Part shown: positions 50,601-60,599 of the stretch, one piece after another
How positions within the stretch are numbered: position 1 is the first letter of the stretch
How the letters are laid out: every line of letters begins with the position of its first letter
Source of the DNA: Brasenia schreberi
Taxonomy: Eukaryota > Streptophyta > Magnoliopsida > Nymphaeales > Cabombaceae
NCBI GenBank assembly: GCA_036023115.1
Contig: JAYKKT010000088.1
Coordinates: forward strand, 5,727,001-5,791,000
Direction: 5' to 3'
DNA: 64,000 bases
Notes under the pieces: model-generated
Told to the model about the DNA's origin: nothing
Seen by the model: the letters and a program-made list of their open reading frames with translations, nothing else
Database searches by the model: none
Program-made: the position numbers and the translations under genes

Positions 50601-53600
50601 TTGCTCTCCATTCCTCGGGCATCTTTTGGTTTTTCCATATTTCATTAAATAGTCTTGTGAGCCAAGTGATTCCTATTTCTCCTAGTATTTTCCAAACTTC
50701 TATAGGAATATTATCTGGTCCTACCGATTTACCACCCTTCATATGTTTAAGAGCCTCTTTGACTTCATTCTTTTGAATACGTCGGTAGAAATTGTGGTTT
50801 ATATACTTTTCTGACTTGGCTAAATCTCCTAAACTAATACTAACATCTTTATTTTCATTAAAAAGATTATAAAAATAGTTTTTCCATCTATTTCTTATAT
50901 CATCATTTGCCACTAGAATTTTTTCATCCTCGTCTTTTATGCATCTAACATAATTAAGATCTTTAGTTTTCTTATCTCTAGCCCTAGCTATCCTAAAAAT
51001 ATCTCTTTCACCCTCTTTTGAGTTGAGTTTTTTTATATAAGTCCTCCCAAATCTTAGCTTTTGCTTCACTAACGGCCTTTTTCGCTTCCTTCTTTGCTTT
51101 CTTATAAGCCTTTAAAGTTTCACAAGTTTTCTTAGCATAATGTAATTTGTAACATGCCCACTTTGCCTTGATTTTATTTTGTACTACTTCACTCCACCAC
51201 CAAGCTTCTTTTTATGCCGGTACACCTCCCTTAGATACCCCTAACACATCTTTCGCCACTTTCCTAATATGTATAGCCATATTGTTCCACATATCACACG
51301 GTGTGCCAACATAATTCCAAACATCTCCTTGAAGGACTTTCTGTTTAAATATATCTTCTTTCTCGCTTTTGAGGTTCCACCATTTAGTCCGAATAGCTTG
51401 ATGCACTCTTTCCTTCTTTGTCCATTTTTTTATTTGTAAATCCATATCTAAAAGTCAATGTTGGGTGGTTAAGCTTTCTCCTGGAATTACCTTACAATCT
51501 TTACAACACGCTCTATCTTTTTTTTTACAAATAAAGTAATCAATTTGTGTTTGTGATAAGCCACTCTTATAAGTAATTAAATGTTCATCTCGTTTTTTGA
51601 AGATTGTATTGACTATAAAGAGATCAAATGCGATAGCAAAATTTAAAATCTCCCTACCTTCCTCGTTTATATCCCCAAAACCAAAGTTTCCATGAATCCC
51701 TTGATATCCTAATGCCTCTTTACCGACATGTCCATTTAAATCTCCTCCTAAACAAATCATCTCCCTTTGTGGAATCTTTTGAAACACCTTGTCTAACTCT
51801 TCCCAAAAAATAGTCTTTATACTATCTTCTAGTCCTACTTGGGGTGTGTAAGCACAAACTATATTCAAAACCTCTGCTCCTAACACTAATTTCAATGTCA
51901 TGATTCGGTCACCATATCGTTGTATGTCTACTACACTCTCCTTTAAATCTTTATTTATGATAATACCAACTCCGTTTCGAGCCTTTTCTTTACCTGAGTA
52001 CCATAATTTAAAACCTGTATCCTCTATCTCCTTTGCTTTTTCTCCAACCCATTTTGTCTCTTGTAAACATAGAATATGAATCTTTCTCCGAATCATAGTA
52101 TCTACCACCGCCATTAGCTTATCCGATAATGTTCCGATATTCCAAGAACCAATACAAATCTTATTATCTAGGATTAGCTTCGTTATCCCCCCGCATCCGT
52201 CTATAATCAAAATGCGGAGACCCTCTTTGAAAAATTTTCACTACATTCGTGCGGCAATGTAGCGGGACTAACTTCTTTACCCACACTCGTCCATGATGTG
52301 GGAACCCTACATTCGGGCGAAAATGTAGTGGCCCTTGTTTACTTCTTACTGTATTCGGGCTCTGCAGCACGTCGCTAGGCGGGGACGCCCCAAAGCAATG
52401 CTCATTTTTGTAATCCATGTTATAAAAATCCGACAAAGTTTTACGCTGGCTGTCAAAAGCCTAACACAACCCTCCTCCTTTATCCGGGCTTGGTACCGGC
52501 AATGCAAGGTTTATCCCTTACATGACTCTTCATGTACAATTTTTCATTCATGGCCTCCTTGTGAGCACTAAGTACCAAGTGCTGATCACTTTATTTTTTG
52601 TTACATAAATTATCTTTGTATTTCCTATACAAATTTTTGACATTTCTGTCTTAAATTGCTTCTTTTAGCTAGCAGTGTACAAATTCTGTTTTTATGAATA
52701 TGTAAGACTATAATTGGAGATTCTGAGGGTAATGTCAAGGTTAGTTTAATTTCTTAAAATCTTTATTGGAAATTAATTTATGTCAAGGAGGGCTAATATT
52801 GGTGATAATGTGGAAAATGAGTATAATTGTACTATTGGAATATATATTCTCAATGTTTTTTTATTTTACTCTATAAGAAATTAATATATGTCAAAATAGG
52901 AAGTGTTAAATCATGGACAAAGATTCATTTGTCTTGTTAGAAAACACTGAATCCCTTTTATAGAATGATCAAATCTATCTACAATCAGCCACACACATGG
53001 CTTCAGTCTATTGAATACATGATGAGTATTTATAGAGAGAAAGAGAAGAGTGAAAGCATTGATGAAGATGGCACAACAACTACTTTACTAGCCATTGGGG
53101 CCCCTCTAGATGTTCAACACATAAATTTTTCTTCTAAAAAAGACAATAAGCAATTGATCTAAACAAGTTGGAAAGATCATAAGTGGATGGACTCAAATCT
53201 AAGTATCAAGCAAGGTCAAATCTAAGTATCAAACGGTCGGGTCTCGATTTGGGTCTAACAAAATCTCATATTTAATACAAAATGGGTGTGGATCCAGAAT
53301 CAGAACCATGACTCGTCTTCATATAAACGCAGTCCCCGTCTCTCTCTACCAAAACGACCAAAGCCCTGTCTTTCCTTCTCAAGGCCTCTCTCTGCAGCAG
53401 AAAGTCATCATCCATCGCTGCATCATCTCCATCGTCTCCATTTCGTCATTACCACAGTCGTAGTAACACCGCCGTCAATCAAAAATCACCCACATCCAAC
53501 TGCTCTTAAGGAGACAAACAACCCCACTTTAGCAACTAGCAACTAGCAACAACCATGGCCGTCTTTCAACAACCAACTCAATATCATATGGTATAAAACT

Positions 53601-56461
53601 GGAGGCTGAAATGACAACGTGGCTCCATCCACCCAAACCATCCTCATCGTAGCTACCTTCGTCGTTAACCACCACCATGTCTAAAACCTCGTTGCTCCGG
53701 TCATTATCACTGCTCACTGCCGACTTGTGCGACCAGCTCTAATCGAGCTGCCTGACCACCACCACCGCCACCACCTCCCTCTCTGTACATGGCGAAGCTC
53801 ACGGAGCAAGCTGAGCGCTACGAAGAGATGGTGGAGTTCATGGAGAAGGTCTCTGCCACCGCCGACAACGAGGAACTCACCGTCAAGGAGCACAACCTTC
53901 TCTCCGTCGAGTACAAGAACGTGATTGGAGCCCGACGCGCCTCGTGGCACATCATCTCTTTTCCTCTGGTGGACACGAGCTGTCCTATTGCAAAGAGCGA
54001 GTAAATTGTTGGGTCGTCCGACGGTTACATTCAAAGGTCCCTGTCGATGCTGATCCAGACAAAGACGTACTAACTCGTGGACGATCTGGCGGTGGACGAT
54101 GTTGTCTCTTGGAACGACGATGGATCGAAGTTCATTGTTTGGCATCTAGTGGAGTTTGCGCGAGATATCCTCTTGAAATATTTCAAGCACAACTTCTCCA
54201 GCTTTGTTCGACAGCTCAATACCATAGGTCGGAGAAGACATCATGAAGGAGACAAGCAAGGATTGGGAGAGCCTTAGAGTTATTGTCAAGCTCACCGTTC
54301 AAAACCGTCAGGCGAATGCCGTTATCGTTCCTAGCACGAATGCTCTCGTCAGGAAGGCCCTAAAGGAGCTGTAGTGCGATCAAAAGAAGATGAAGAACAT
54401 CAAGCACAATTGCTATCTACCACCGCCTTTGTCCACCGCGACCCAAGCAAACCACAACCTCAACCCCAACATGATTTTTGACGTTTCCCTCAATCGTCAC
54501 GGAAAGTTGATCGCCGTCGCACCGCTAATTAGGCTTTGATGCCATGTTAGAAAATAGGTAAGTTTCTTGAATCCTTTTTATTGAATTATCAAATCTATAT
54601 ACAATTAGCCACACATAGAGTTTAAGTTTATTGAATACATGATGAGTGTTTATAGAGAGAAAGAGAAGAGTGAAAGCCAACAACATTTAGCTTGGTTGAT
54701 GAATATTTTACTAGCCGAAGATAACTGTTGGGGCCCCTCTAGGTGGCCTTGGCCCGAATAGCCTGGGTCTGTTGGGACAAACTTATAGATTCTGTTGGCC
54801 CAACCCTATTACATTTTAACAAGTTTGTCATTTAATCATGATGATGGTCATGACCAAACCTTAACCCAACTACATGTGTTACTGCTCTTGTGAGTTTTCT
54901 TATTTAGTCGATAAGAAATTAATATATGTCAAAATGGGAAGTGTTAAATCGTGGAGGAAGATACATTAGTCTGTCATTTAATCATGATGATGACCAAACC
55001 TTAACCCAACTACATGCACTACTGTCCATTCATGCCTATCTCAAGTTTGTGTGGCTTTCCTTGCAGCCCTCGTCAAAGTTTTCATGGATTCTTTCTAGTG
55101 CACCATTTGACAGTGATGTAGGATCTCAAAAATCTGTTCAGCAGCTGCTTTATATGGATGTACTCTAGCTGGTTATAAACAAACAGATCAGGATTATTTG
55201 CTCCATTGTAGTTTAACTATTGATGATAATTTTGCGATTGATCTGGTTAAATGTATATTTTCACATGTAGCTACGTGATTGATCCTTTAAGCTCGATGAG
55301 AAAACTTAATAAATTGTCTGTACAAACTCAAATTTTTTAGAAACTATTACAATGAAATTCACACCTGAGGAGTATAAAGGGGCTGGGCACCAAAATAGGG
55401 TTATGTTGCATGTCCTCGTTTTCTAAAAAATGGAGCAGTTGGGTGTTTTTGCCTGTTCATTTCTCTTGTTGCTGAAAACAAGCACCTGTCAGTTTGGAAT
55501 ATTGTGTGGAATCATCCATCAATCATGTGCAGCAACTAATATGAACTTTTTCAGCCCCCAAATCGGTCTGATTCTTGATGCTAATATGGATGCTCCACAC
55601 TCATTTTGGAACCATCTATGTGTATATTCTTCCCCATGATGGTGTTGCTAGAGACGTAGTTTGGTTGAAAATGTTCTCTGTCTGAGGACCCTCTGGTTTC
55701 ATTTCTCCCATTTCTAATGATTATATATATGTGCGTGTGTGTGTTACAGAGGCTATTTATTGAGACATAAGTCTTATAAACTTGGGTCAAGTCTGCATAT
55801 GCGCAAAGGGACTTTTGCGTATTTTATAATCTTCATCTGCATCAAATCCTGCAAGCCTCTTATGCGATGCTTTTGCTGCACTCTTGTAACCTTTCATCTG
55901 ACAACCAATTTTCTGCATTATCGTTCTTCTGTTCTGTAATGCAGGTCTAGTTGGGCGAAATGGTACAGGGAAAACAACGTTCCTCAGACATATGGCTATG
56001 CATGCAATTGATGGTATTCCAAAGAACTGCCAAATTTTGCATGTGGAGCAAGAAGTTGTGGGGGATGACACCATAGCCTTACAATGCGTACTTAATGCCG
56101 ATGTTGAAAGAACACAGCTTTTGGAGGAAGAAGCTCGTCTACTAGCACAGCAGGTTTACCATTAACTATACTAAGTTATGATACCACTGCATTCTGATTT
56201 ACTTATCTTTAGTGTGTTTCTTTCAAGAGTATCACTGCAATATTTGGTGTCCATTTTCTGTGTTGATGCTAATTTGCTCTATTTTTAATTCTTTTTCCAA
56301 AGAGAGACACTGAAGTTGATAATGTAGCAAGCAAAAGCGGTCTAAAGCTTAGTGAAGGGAATCCTGGAGATGCTGTATCTGCGAGGCTTGCTGAAATCTA
56401 TAAAAGGCTGGATTCTATTGATGCATATTCTGCAGAAGCACGAGCTGCATCTATACTTGCG
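44648..56461 (+). CDS. ABCF3: ABCF3/GCN20-like ABC-F ATPase, exons 1-5 (3' part outside window)
   Basis: This is a soluble ABC-F protein of the GCN20/ABCF3 type with two ABC domains and no membrane span. The family works with ribosomes and GCN1/GCN2 signalling (family knowledge). Exons are 44648-44854, 47638-47853, 48629-48821, 55945-56153 and 56303-56461, all GT-AG, giving 984 nt (328 codons) in one frame. The ATG follows a short GA-rich leader, and the N-terminus [18 protein letters not shown] fits plant ABCF3. A charged linker ([19 protein letters not shown]) is followed by [20 protein letters not shown], which begins the first ABC domain. Walker [10 protein letters not shown] is at about residues 209-217. 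The reading ends at [19 protein letters not shown]. The signature motif, Walker B and the whole second domain lie past the right edge. No break is seen in the visible exons. The family is usually about 710 residues long. Confidence 0.93.
44855..47637 (+). other. ABCF3 intron 1
   Basis: A 2.8-kb AT-rich intron. It contains a hAT BED-finger fragment (about 46330-46535, minus) and a short hairpin with arms TATTGGTGCC / GGCACCAATA at 46006-46037. No other feature was recognised. Confidence 0.75.
46330..46535 (-). pseudogene. hAT transposase N-terminal (BED finger) fragment
   Basis: On the minus strand, about 46525-46440 reads [20 protein letters not shown], a C-X2-C...H BED-type finger. After two stops and a frame change the line [20 protein letters not shown] follows, as in plant hAT proteins between the finger and the DUF659 region. 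It is short and inactive. It belongs to a different hAT lineage from the one at 5063 ([11 protein letters not shown] versus [11 protein letters not shown]). Confidence 0.6.
47854..48628 (+). other. ABCF3 intron 2, no recognisable content
   Basis: A 775-bp intron between the exon ending ERQRE and the exon starting AQYQMHLAE. No repeat family or alternative exon was seen. Confidence 0.55.
49287..52521 (-). mobile_element. Full-length RTE-clade LINE
   Basis: A 3.2-kb minus-strand non-LTR element. It is flanked by the 9-bp duplication ATGACTCTT (49278-49286 and 52522-52530), with a CAA/TTG-repeat 3' tail. The shortness, single EN-RT layout and simple-repeat tail are features of RTE-clade elements. 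It is the best-preserved copy of the seven RTE copies in this window (1884, 6115, 12040, 30503, 32617, 35853, 49287) and serves as reference for the others. The ~310 bp past the endonuclease reading, towards 52521, is a 5' UTR-like part. Confidence 0.95.
49320..52210 (-). pseudogene. RTE endonuclease / reverse transcriptase polyprotein (few lesions)
   Basis: The apurinic-type endonuclease is read from 52210 to 51455: [27 protein letters not shown] and [13 protein letters not shown] stop codon follows TTQH. The linker continues at 51445-51212, with a second stop after [10 protein letters not shown] is read at 51069-49912 ([67 protein letters not shown]) and the C-terminal part at 49946-49320. 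Frames change at about 51050 and 49930. I count two stops and two frameshifts, so the copy is recent but not able to make its protein. Confidence 0.9.
52935..53260 (-). repeat. Left LTR (3' LTR) of the gene-carrying element
   Basis: It aligns to the right LTR over about the first 180 bp, from TGTTAGAAAA to GGGGCCCCTCTAG, then diverges. The inner end at GGGTCTAACA (about 53260) is a guess from the TG...CA rule. Confidence 0.55.
53785..53959 (+). pseudogene. Captured 14-3-3 protein fragment
   Basis: The frame from YMAKL to ASWHIIS carries the conserved N-terminal part of plant 14-3-3 (GF14) proteins: [20 protein letters not shown], then [13 protein letters not shown] and [12 protein letters not shown]. 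It covers about 55 of some 250-260 residues, and the last five helices or more are missing. It has no intron and no stop within the match. After it the sequence to 54049 has no match I recognise. It cannot make a working 14-3-3. Confidence 0.88.
54050..54226 (+). pseudogene. Captured heat-shock factor DNA-binding domain fragment
   Basis: The frame reads QTKTY, a stop, then [20 protein letters not shown], followed by [20 protein letters not shown] and [11 protein letters not shown]. This is the first ~55-60 residues of a plant HSF DNA-binding domain. The stop replaces the Gln normally found after TKTY. The match ends at RQLNT, where plant HSF genes have their conserved intron inside the DNA-binding domain (family knowledge). 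This suggests that a first exon was captured. Confidence 0.88.
54228..54410 (+). pseudogene. Captured ribosomal protein L12 (uL11) fragment
   Basis: The frame reads [40 protein letters not shown] and VRKALKEL, a stop, then [12 protein letters not shown]. This is the central part of eukaryotic cytosolic RPL12, with both ends missing. It directly abuts the HSF piece (1-2 bp apart) in another frame. The region 54411-54530 that follows is open ([18 protein letters not shown]...) but I do not recognise it. Confidence 0.85.
54545..54822 (-). repeat. Right LTR (5' LTR) of the gene-carrying element
   Basis: A 278-bp sequence starting TGTTAGAAAATAGG and ending TTTTAACA, immediately right of the tRNA-Met-like PBS. 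Confidence 0.7.
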
Positions 56462-56464
56462 GTT

Positions 56465-56465
56465 A

Positions 56466-56498
<33 letters not shown>

Positions 56499-56500
56499 TC
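56465..56500 (+). repeat. Compound (CT)n(CA)n microsatellite at ABCF3 intron 5 donor
   Basis: A CT run passes into a CA run only a few bases after the exon 5 donor site (GTTACT at 56462). Confidence 0.85.
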
Positions 56501-56560
56501 ACATGCACATGCACACACATGGTGGAGATAAGGTATCAAGTCATATTGAGTACTCATATG

Positions 56561-56712
56561 GGAGTTGTGTAGAGGAAAGAAGGAGACATCATCTGATTGA
56601 CTTCTTCCTGTTAGATAACTGTGATCGAAATGTACTGGGGAGTTGTGTAGAGGAAAGGAGACATCATCTGATTGGCTTCTTCCTGTTAGATAATTGTGAT
56701 CGGAATGTACTG
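56561..56712 (+). repeat. 78-bp tandem duplication in ABCF3 intron 5
   Basis: Units at 56561-56638 and 56639-56712 both start GGAGTTGTGTAGAGGAAAG and end near GATCG.AATGTACTGG. The second has a small deletion and a few substitutions. Confidence 0.85.
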
Positions 56713-57000
56713 GATAGAAAAGAAGGTTGACGCTAGAATGACAAAGAACAATGAGACCATGCTTATGCTTGAATTCTTAATTTCATCTCAGAAATCGGAA
56801 AAAGCTGCAGACTACCAGTGGATGAGGAATTTTTAATTATTTCAGAAGATTGTACAAGAGCGTGTTTTGTTCATGTCAATTTTTTTGATGGAGACACAAG
56901 TTTCTAGGTGTGGATTCTAGTTGTGGAGTGTGGTAGTCGTTGTTAATGTCCATATTCTTGTGTTCCACCTTGATGTTGTTTCAATGCGGAATGTTCCTGT

Positions 57001-58877
57001 TGTGATACAACCCAAACATTTATAAATTCAAATCAACACAAAACCAGAATTATTGGAATCAAGATGAGGGCCAGCCTCACCGTGACTACCGTGCCTCTCT
57101 CTTTCTTTATTGCCTTGCCTTATCTCCAAGATTACAATTAGGGTACTTAAAATACAGGTTTCTAACTTAAAAGACCCAAAATGCCCGTAATTAGTACTTC
57201 TAATGATCCGAGTGACTAAGCTGCAGAGATTAAGTACAAAAAGGTAAACAATACATAAATGTAAACAATACAAAAAATGAAAGTGCTGAAATCTATGTCT
57301 TCAACACACCCCCTCATGTTGGATCTTAATGCTTTTGATCTTAAAAGAGAACAATATGTTTTGTCCTCTCATGGAAGATAGGATTTGAGGCTATTTGAAG
57401 TACAACCTTGGTATCTGTGAAGAACTTGATTGGAATGACCCTCCTAAGATCAATTTCTTCCAATAACGGTAACGTTTATAAACCTTCACACATGCCAAGG
57501 GCAATTGCACGATATTCTGCCTCTTTACTTGATTTAGTCACAACAAATTGTTTCTCACTCTTCTATGAAACCACATTGTTTGCCAGACATACAATATAGC
57601 CTGAAGTACATCTCCTATTAATTGTAGAACCATCCCAATCAACATGTGAATAAATTTCAATATCGAGTGATAGATGCAAAGCTTATATCAGGTCTTGTGA
57701 TTATGAGATAATAAGTTTTTCAACTAATCCCTAATATCTGCCCACATCTTCATAGGATTCAACTGAATTTCTATTATCTTTTTTTTGAATTTTGATTGGG
57801 ATAGTGCATACACGACAATCTTCATCTTTGTCTCTTTAATAAGTCTAGAATATAATTTCTTTGACTTAAGAACAAACATCCCTTGCTACATATAATTTTA
57901 ATCTCCAAAAAATAGTATAATCTACCCTAAGTCTTTCAAATTAAATACGGCATGTTGCTATCACTTTAAGGTAGCGATTCCTTCCACATCATCACCCATA
58001 ATGATGATATTGTCCACGTATACCAGTAAAAGGATGTTTTTCTTATCTTATTTGATGAATAACGTATGATCACTAATGTAACATCTTAACCTCAAGCCAA
58101 TTATACCATTACTAAATTTTTAAAACCATGCTCATGGTTATTGTTTTAGGCCATAAATGAAAATTTTCAACTTGCATTCCTTGTTTGACGTCTTTTCTTG
58201 TTTATAGCCGGGTGGTAAGTCCATGTAGATATCCTCCATAAGGTATTCTTGAAAAAACACATTCTTTATATCCAACTGCCATAATTTTCATCCTTGATTG
58301 ACCGCTACACTTAAAATAATTCTAATGGTATTCATTTTATCAACTGGTGAGAATGTTTTCGTATAGTCAATACCATATGATCGACTATAGCTCTTAGCTA
58401 CTAACCTGACCTTGAATCTTTCTATATTTCCATCGGCCTTATACTTTAACGTACACACCCATCTGCAACCCACCGTTTTCCTATCTGGTGATGGGTCCGT
58501 AAGTTCCCACATTTTATTCTTTTCTAGTGTAACAATTTTTCTTTTATTGCTACCCTTCAATATGAATTTTGTTCTGCCTCTTCATATGTTCTTGGAATAT
58601 AAATGTTATCTGCATTCATAACAAACAATTAATACTCTTTGGGATAATTAGTATATGAGATCATCTTTTGTAAAAGATATCTTGCAATCTCACGTTTTCT
58701 CTTTCGAAGACCAATAGGTAAATTATCAAAATCATTAGAAGAATTTAAAGGAGTTACCTAAGTGGGAATAAGAGTTGATTCAGGGTGAGAATTCTGATTT
58801 AGGATAGCATTTTGACATGGGAGGAATGTCTTTCTTTCACCTCTAAAATAAGTCTACTAACTTCTAATGGTGGAATA
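57001..58877 (-). mobile_element. Ty1/copia element D (3' part), cut by another copia
   Basis: The minus-strand 3' LTR is at about 57001-57306 (TGTGATACAACCC...TTCAACA on the plus strand). A polypurine tract (CACACCCCCTCATGTT) comes next, then RNase H remains (about 57400-57700) and RT remains to 58560. The RT remains include [20 protein letters not shown] and [20 protein letters not shown]. Coding-like sequence continues to 58877, where the plus-strand copia begins. The 5' half presumably lies beyond that element, outside the window. Confidence 0.8.
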
Positions 58878-59173
58878 TGTTAGAGGTGTTGATACAGAAT
58901 AATTGGTATGGGTTTAAGTCTTGTTATGGGTCTTAGTGTAGATTAGGTCCATGTAGTAGTAGTTAAGTATGATTAGGGGTAGTATTGTCATTCAAGTTAG
59001 ATTAAGTATAAATAGGGTTTAGGGTTAAATCGTGTGATTAAGAGTCAGGGCAGCAGTAAGAGGTGTAGTCGTCTGTCATCCATTTTGGGGCAGATTGGAG
59101 GAATGCTTCCAATCTGCCAAAATCTGTAAGTATATCATATTTTCATTCAATGAAATTGTTGGATTTTGTAATA
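58878..59173 (+). repeat. 5' LTR of copia C
   Basis: It begins TGTTAGAGGTG and ends TTTTGTAATA directly before the primer-binding site. The expected CA end appears changed. Confidence 0.85.
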
Positions 59174-59579
59174 TGGTATCAGAGCCTATAAGGCGTTTAA
59201 ATCGATTATTTCAGAAGAAGAAAATCAGTGATTTGAGTTAAATTTATGCGTGAAGCAAAAGGGGTTGAACATCGGTGCATATCTCTTCAAGGCATTTTAA
59301 GTGAAATCTTCTTCATCCCAGACTCCTCCAATATCAGCGTAAATCTCTTTGACATCTGTCATGACTATACCTTTCCTGGATACACCAATATTTTTTTGTC
59401 TTTTGTAATCCCTTTCAAAGTTATCACCAAGATACAAAAATGGACTGATTGAAGAGGTCAGATTCTTAACTAAAGAGAAGTGAATCCAAATCTGATTCTC
59501 ATTACATACTTGCAAGAAAGAACACTTTGCATGAAGGCAGACTAACTACAGCTTGTTTTAGATGTGAACATCCTTTTTC

Positions 59580-60086
59580 ATTGGAAAAAACAAAAGAAAA
59601 GATTGCAACTACTAAGTTAGATGATAGAAATTACTTTGAGTGGTCTAGGTACGTGGAACTTGTTGTTATAGCAAGGAGGAGATTGACTCACCTAATGGGT
59701 CAAATACCGATCCCAGAGACTCATGATACACAATATCTTGCTTGGAAAAGAGAAGATGCATTAATATCATCTTGGTTGCTTCAATCAATGATCCCATCAG
59801 TTGCAAAAACTTTTATATGTTTATTGAATCTGCTTATGAAATTTGGTGTGCAGTCTCTGAAGCCTATTCCAGAAAGAAAAATGTTGCAAAGGAATACGAG
59901 ATACTGGAAAAGATCAAAAAATGTAAACAAGGCACACGTTCTATCAGTGAGTACTATGCAGATCTACGAGGACTTTGGGATGAACTTCTTTACTTTACTA
60001 ATATAAAGTGCTCTTCTTGTTACACCAAAAAAAATATTGAAATTGAAAAGAAGAAAGTATTTGACTTATTATGGGGTGTAAATTGA
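59580..60086 (+). pseudogene. gag of copia C (frameshifted)
   Basis: The first frame carries TTKLDDRNYFEWSRYVEL and DALISSWLLQSMIPSVAKTF. The reading then passes to another frame at about 59810 with FIESAYEIWCAVSEAYSRKK and YYADLRGLWDELLYF. A zinc knuckle CSHCGKSKHSRENC follows near 60355-60400. It is a close relative of the gag at 25837-26505. Confidence 0.85.
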
Positions 60087-60599
60087 GAGTTTGAGGTAAT
60101 AAAACTCGATATCTTGGGCAGAGAAGAACTCCCTTCACTTGGCACAGTATATTCTTTATTAATTAGGGAAGACGATCGTAGAGTATATTCTTTATTAATT
60201 AGGGAAGAAGATCGTAGAAATCTTGAGAGGGATAACATCTCAACATGCACTTCAAACACGAAGAAAAAACACATATTATCGTGAAAGAGGTGGACAATAA
60301 AGTCGCAGACGTGAACATGGTAGATTTAATTCTGATGATAAGGATAAACTTGTATGCTCTCATTGTGGCAAATCGAAGCATTCTAGAGAAAATTGTTGGG
60401 AATTACTTCGTAAACCTGATTTTTCCAGAAATCGAAACTACTCAGCTTGTTCTGCAGAAACTCCCACTCCTAGTACAGATGGTATTCAAGAGATCATTAA
60501 AAGGATAGAAGGCCTATAAACAAAATTATTCGAACATTCTCAACCATCATTTTCTCAGGCTATAGTAGCAAGCGACTCATACTCGGAAGGGTAACAACT

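Larger units (their letters stand above)
52935..54822 (-). mobile_element. Small non-autonomous LTR element carrying three host-gene fragments
   Basis: A 1.9-kb element with related terminal repeats starting TGTTAGAAAA. They share ATTGAATACATGATGAGT, TTTATAGAGAGAAAGAGAAG and TTGGGGCCCCTCTAG. A PBS-like GGCTTTGATGCCA (54532-54544) abuts the right LTR, so the element is read on the minus strand. It has no gag or pol. Its interior carries parts of a 14-3-3 gene, a heat-shock factor gene and a ribosomal protein L12 gene, all on the plus strand. Flanking 5-mers are TGTCT and AGTTT, each one change from the AGTCT seen at the empty paralogous site (54967-54971). The limit of the left LTR toward the interior is unclear. 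Confidence 0.75.
52873..54971. repeat. Tandem duplication split by the LTR element
   Basis: Segment A (ATAAGAAATTAATATATGTC...) occurs at 52873-52934 and again at 54910-54971. Segment B (GTCATTTAATCATGATGATG...) occurs at 54828-54909 and again from 54972. In the right copy A runs directly into B. In the left copy the LTR element 52935-54822 sits at that junction. The right copy therefore shows the site without insertion. Confidence 0.8.
48822..55944 (+). other. ABCF3 intron 3, transposon-rich
   Basis: A 7.1-kb phase-1 intron that interrupts the gene just before the Walker A exon. It holds a full-length RTE LINE (49287-52521) and an LTR element with captured gene fragments (52935-54822) set in a tandem duplication. 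The parts at 48822-49277, 52531-52872 and about 55020-55944 hold nothing I recognise. Confidence 0.85.

Noticed and set aside
53286..53546. 86-codon ORF rich in Ser, Pro and His upstream of the captured 14-3-3 piece
   Set aside because: It is low complexity with no recognisable domain. It may be captured 5' UTR-like sequence but this cannot be supported.
53714..54145. 143-codon ORF on the minus strand
   Set aside because: It is the antisense shadow of the captured 14-3-3 and HSF pieces. Its composition (runs of W, R, L) reflects the complement of GC-rich coding sequence and matches no domain.
57408..57599. Plus-strand ORF that resembles a piece of protein
   Set aside because: It is the complement of copia D RNase H, whose real reading is on the minus strand.
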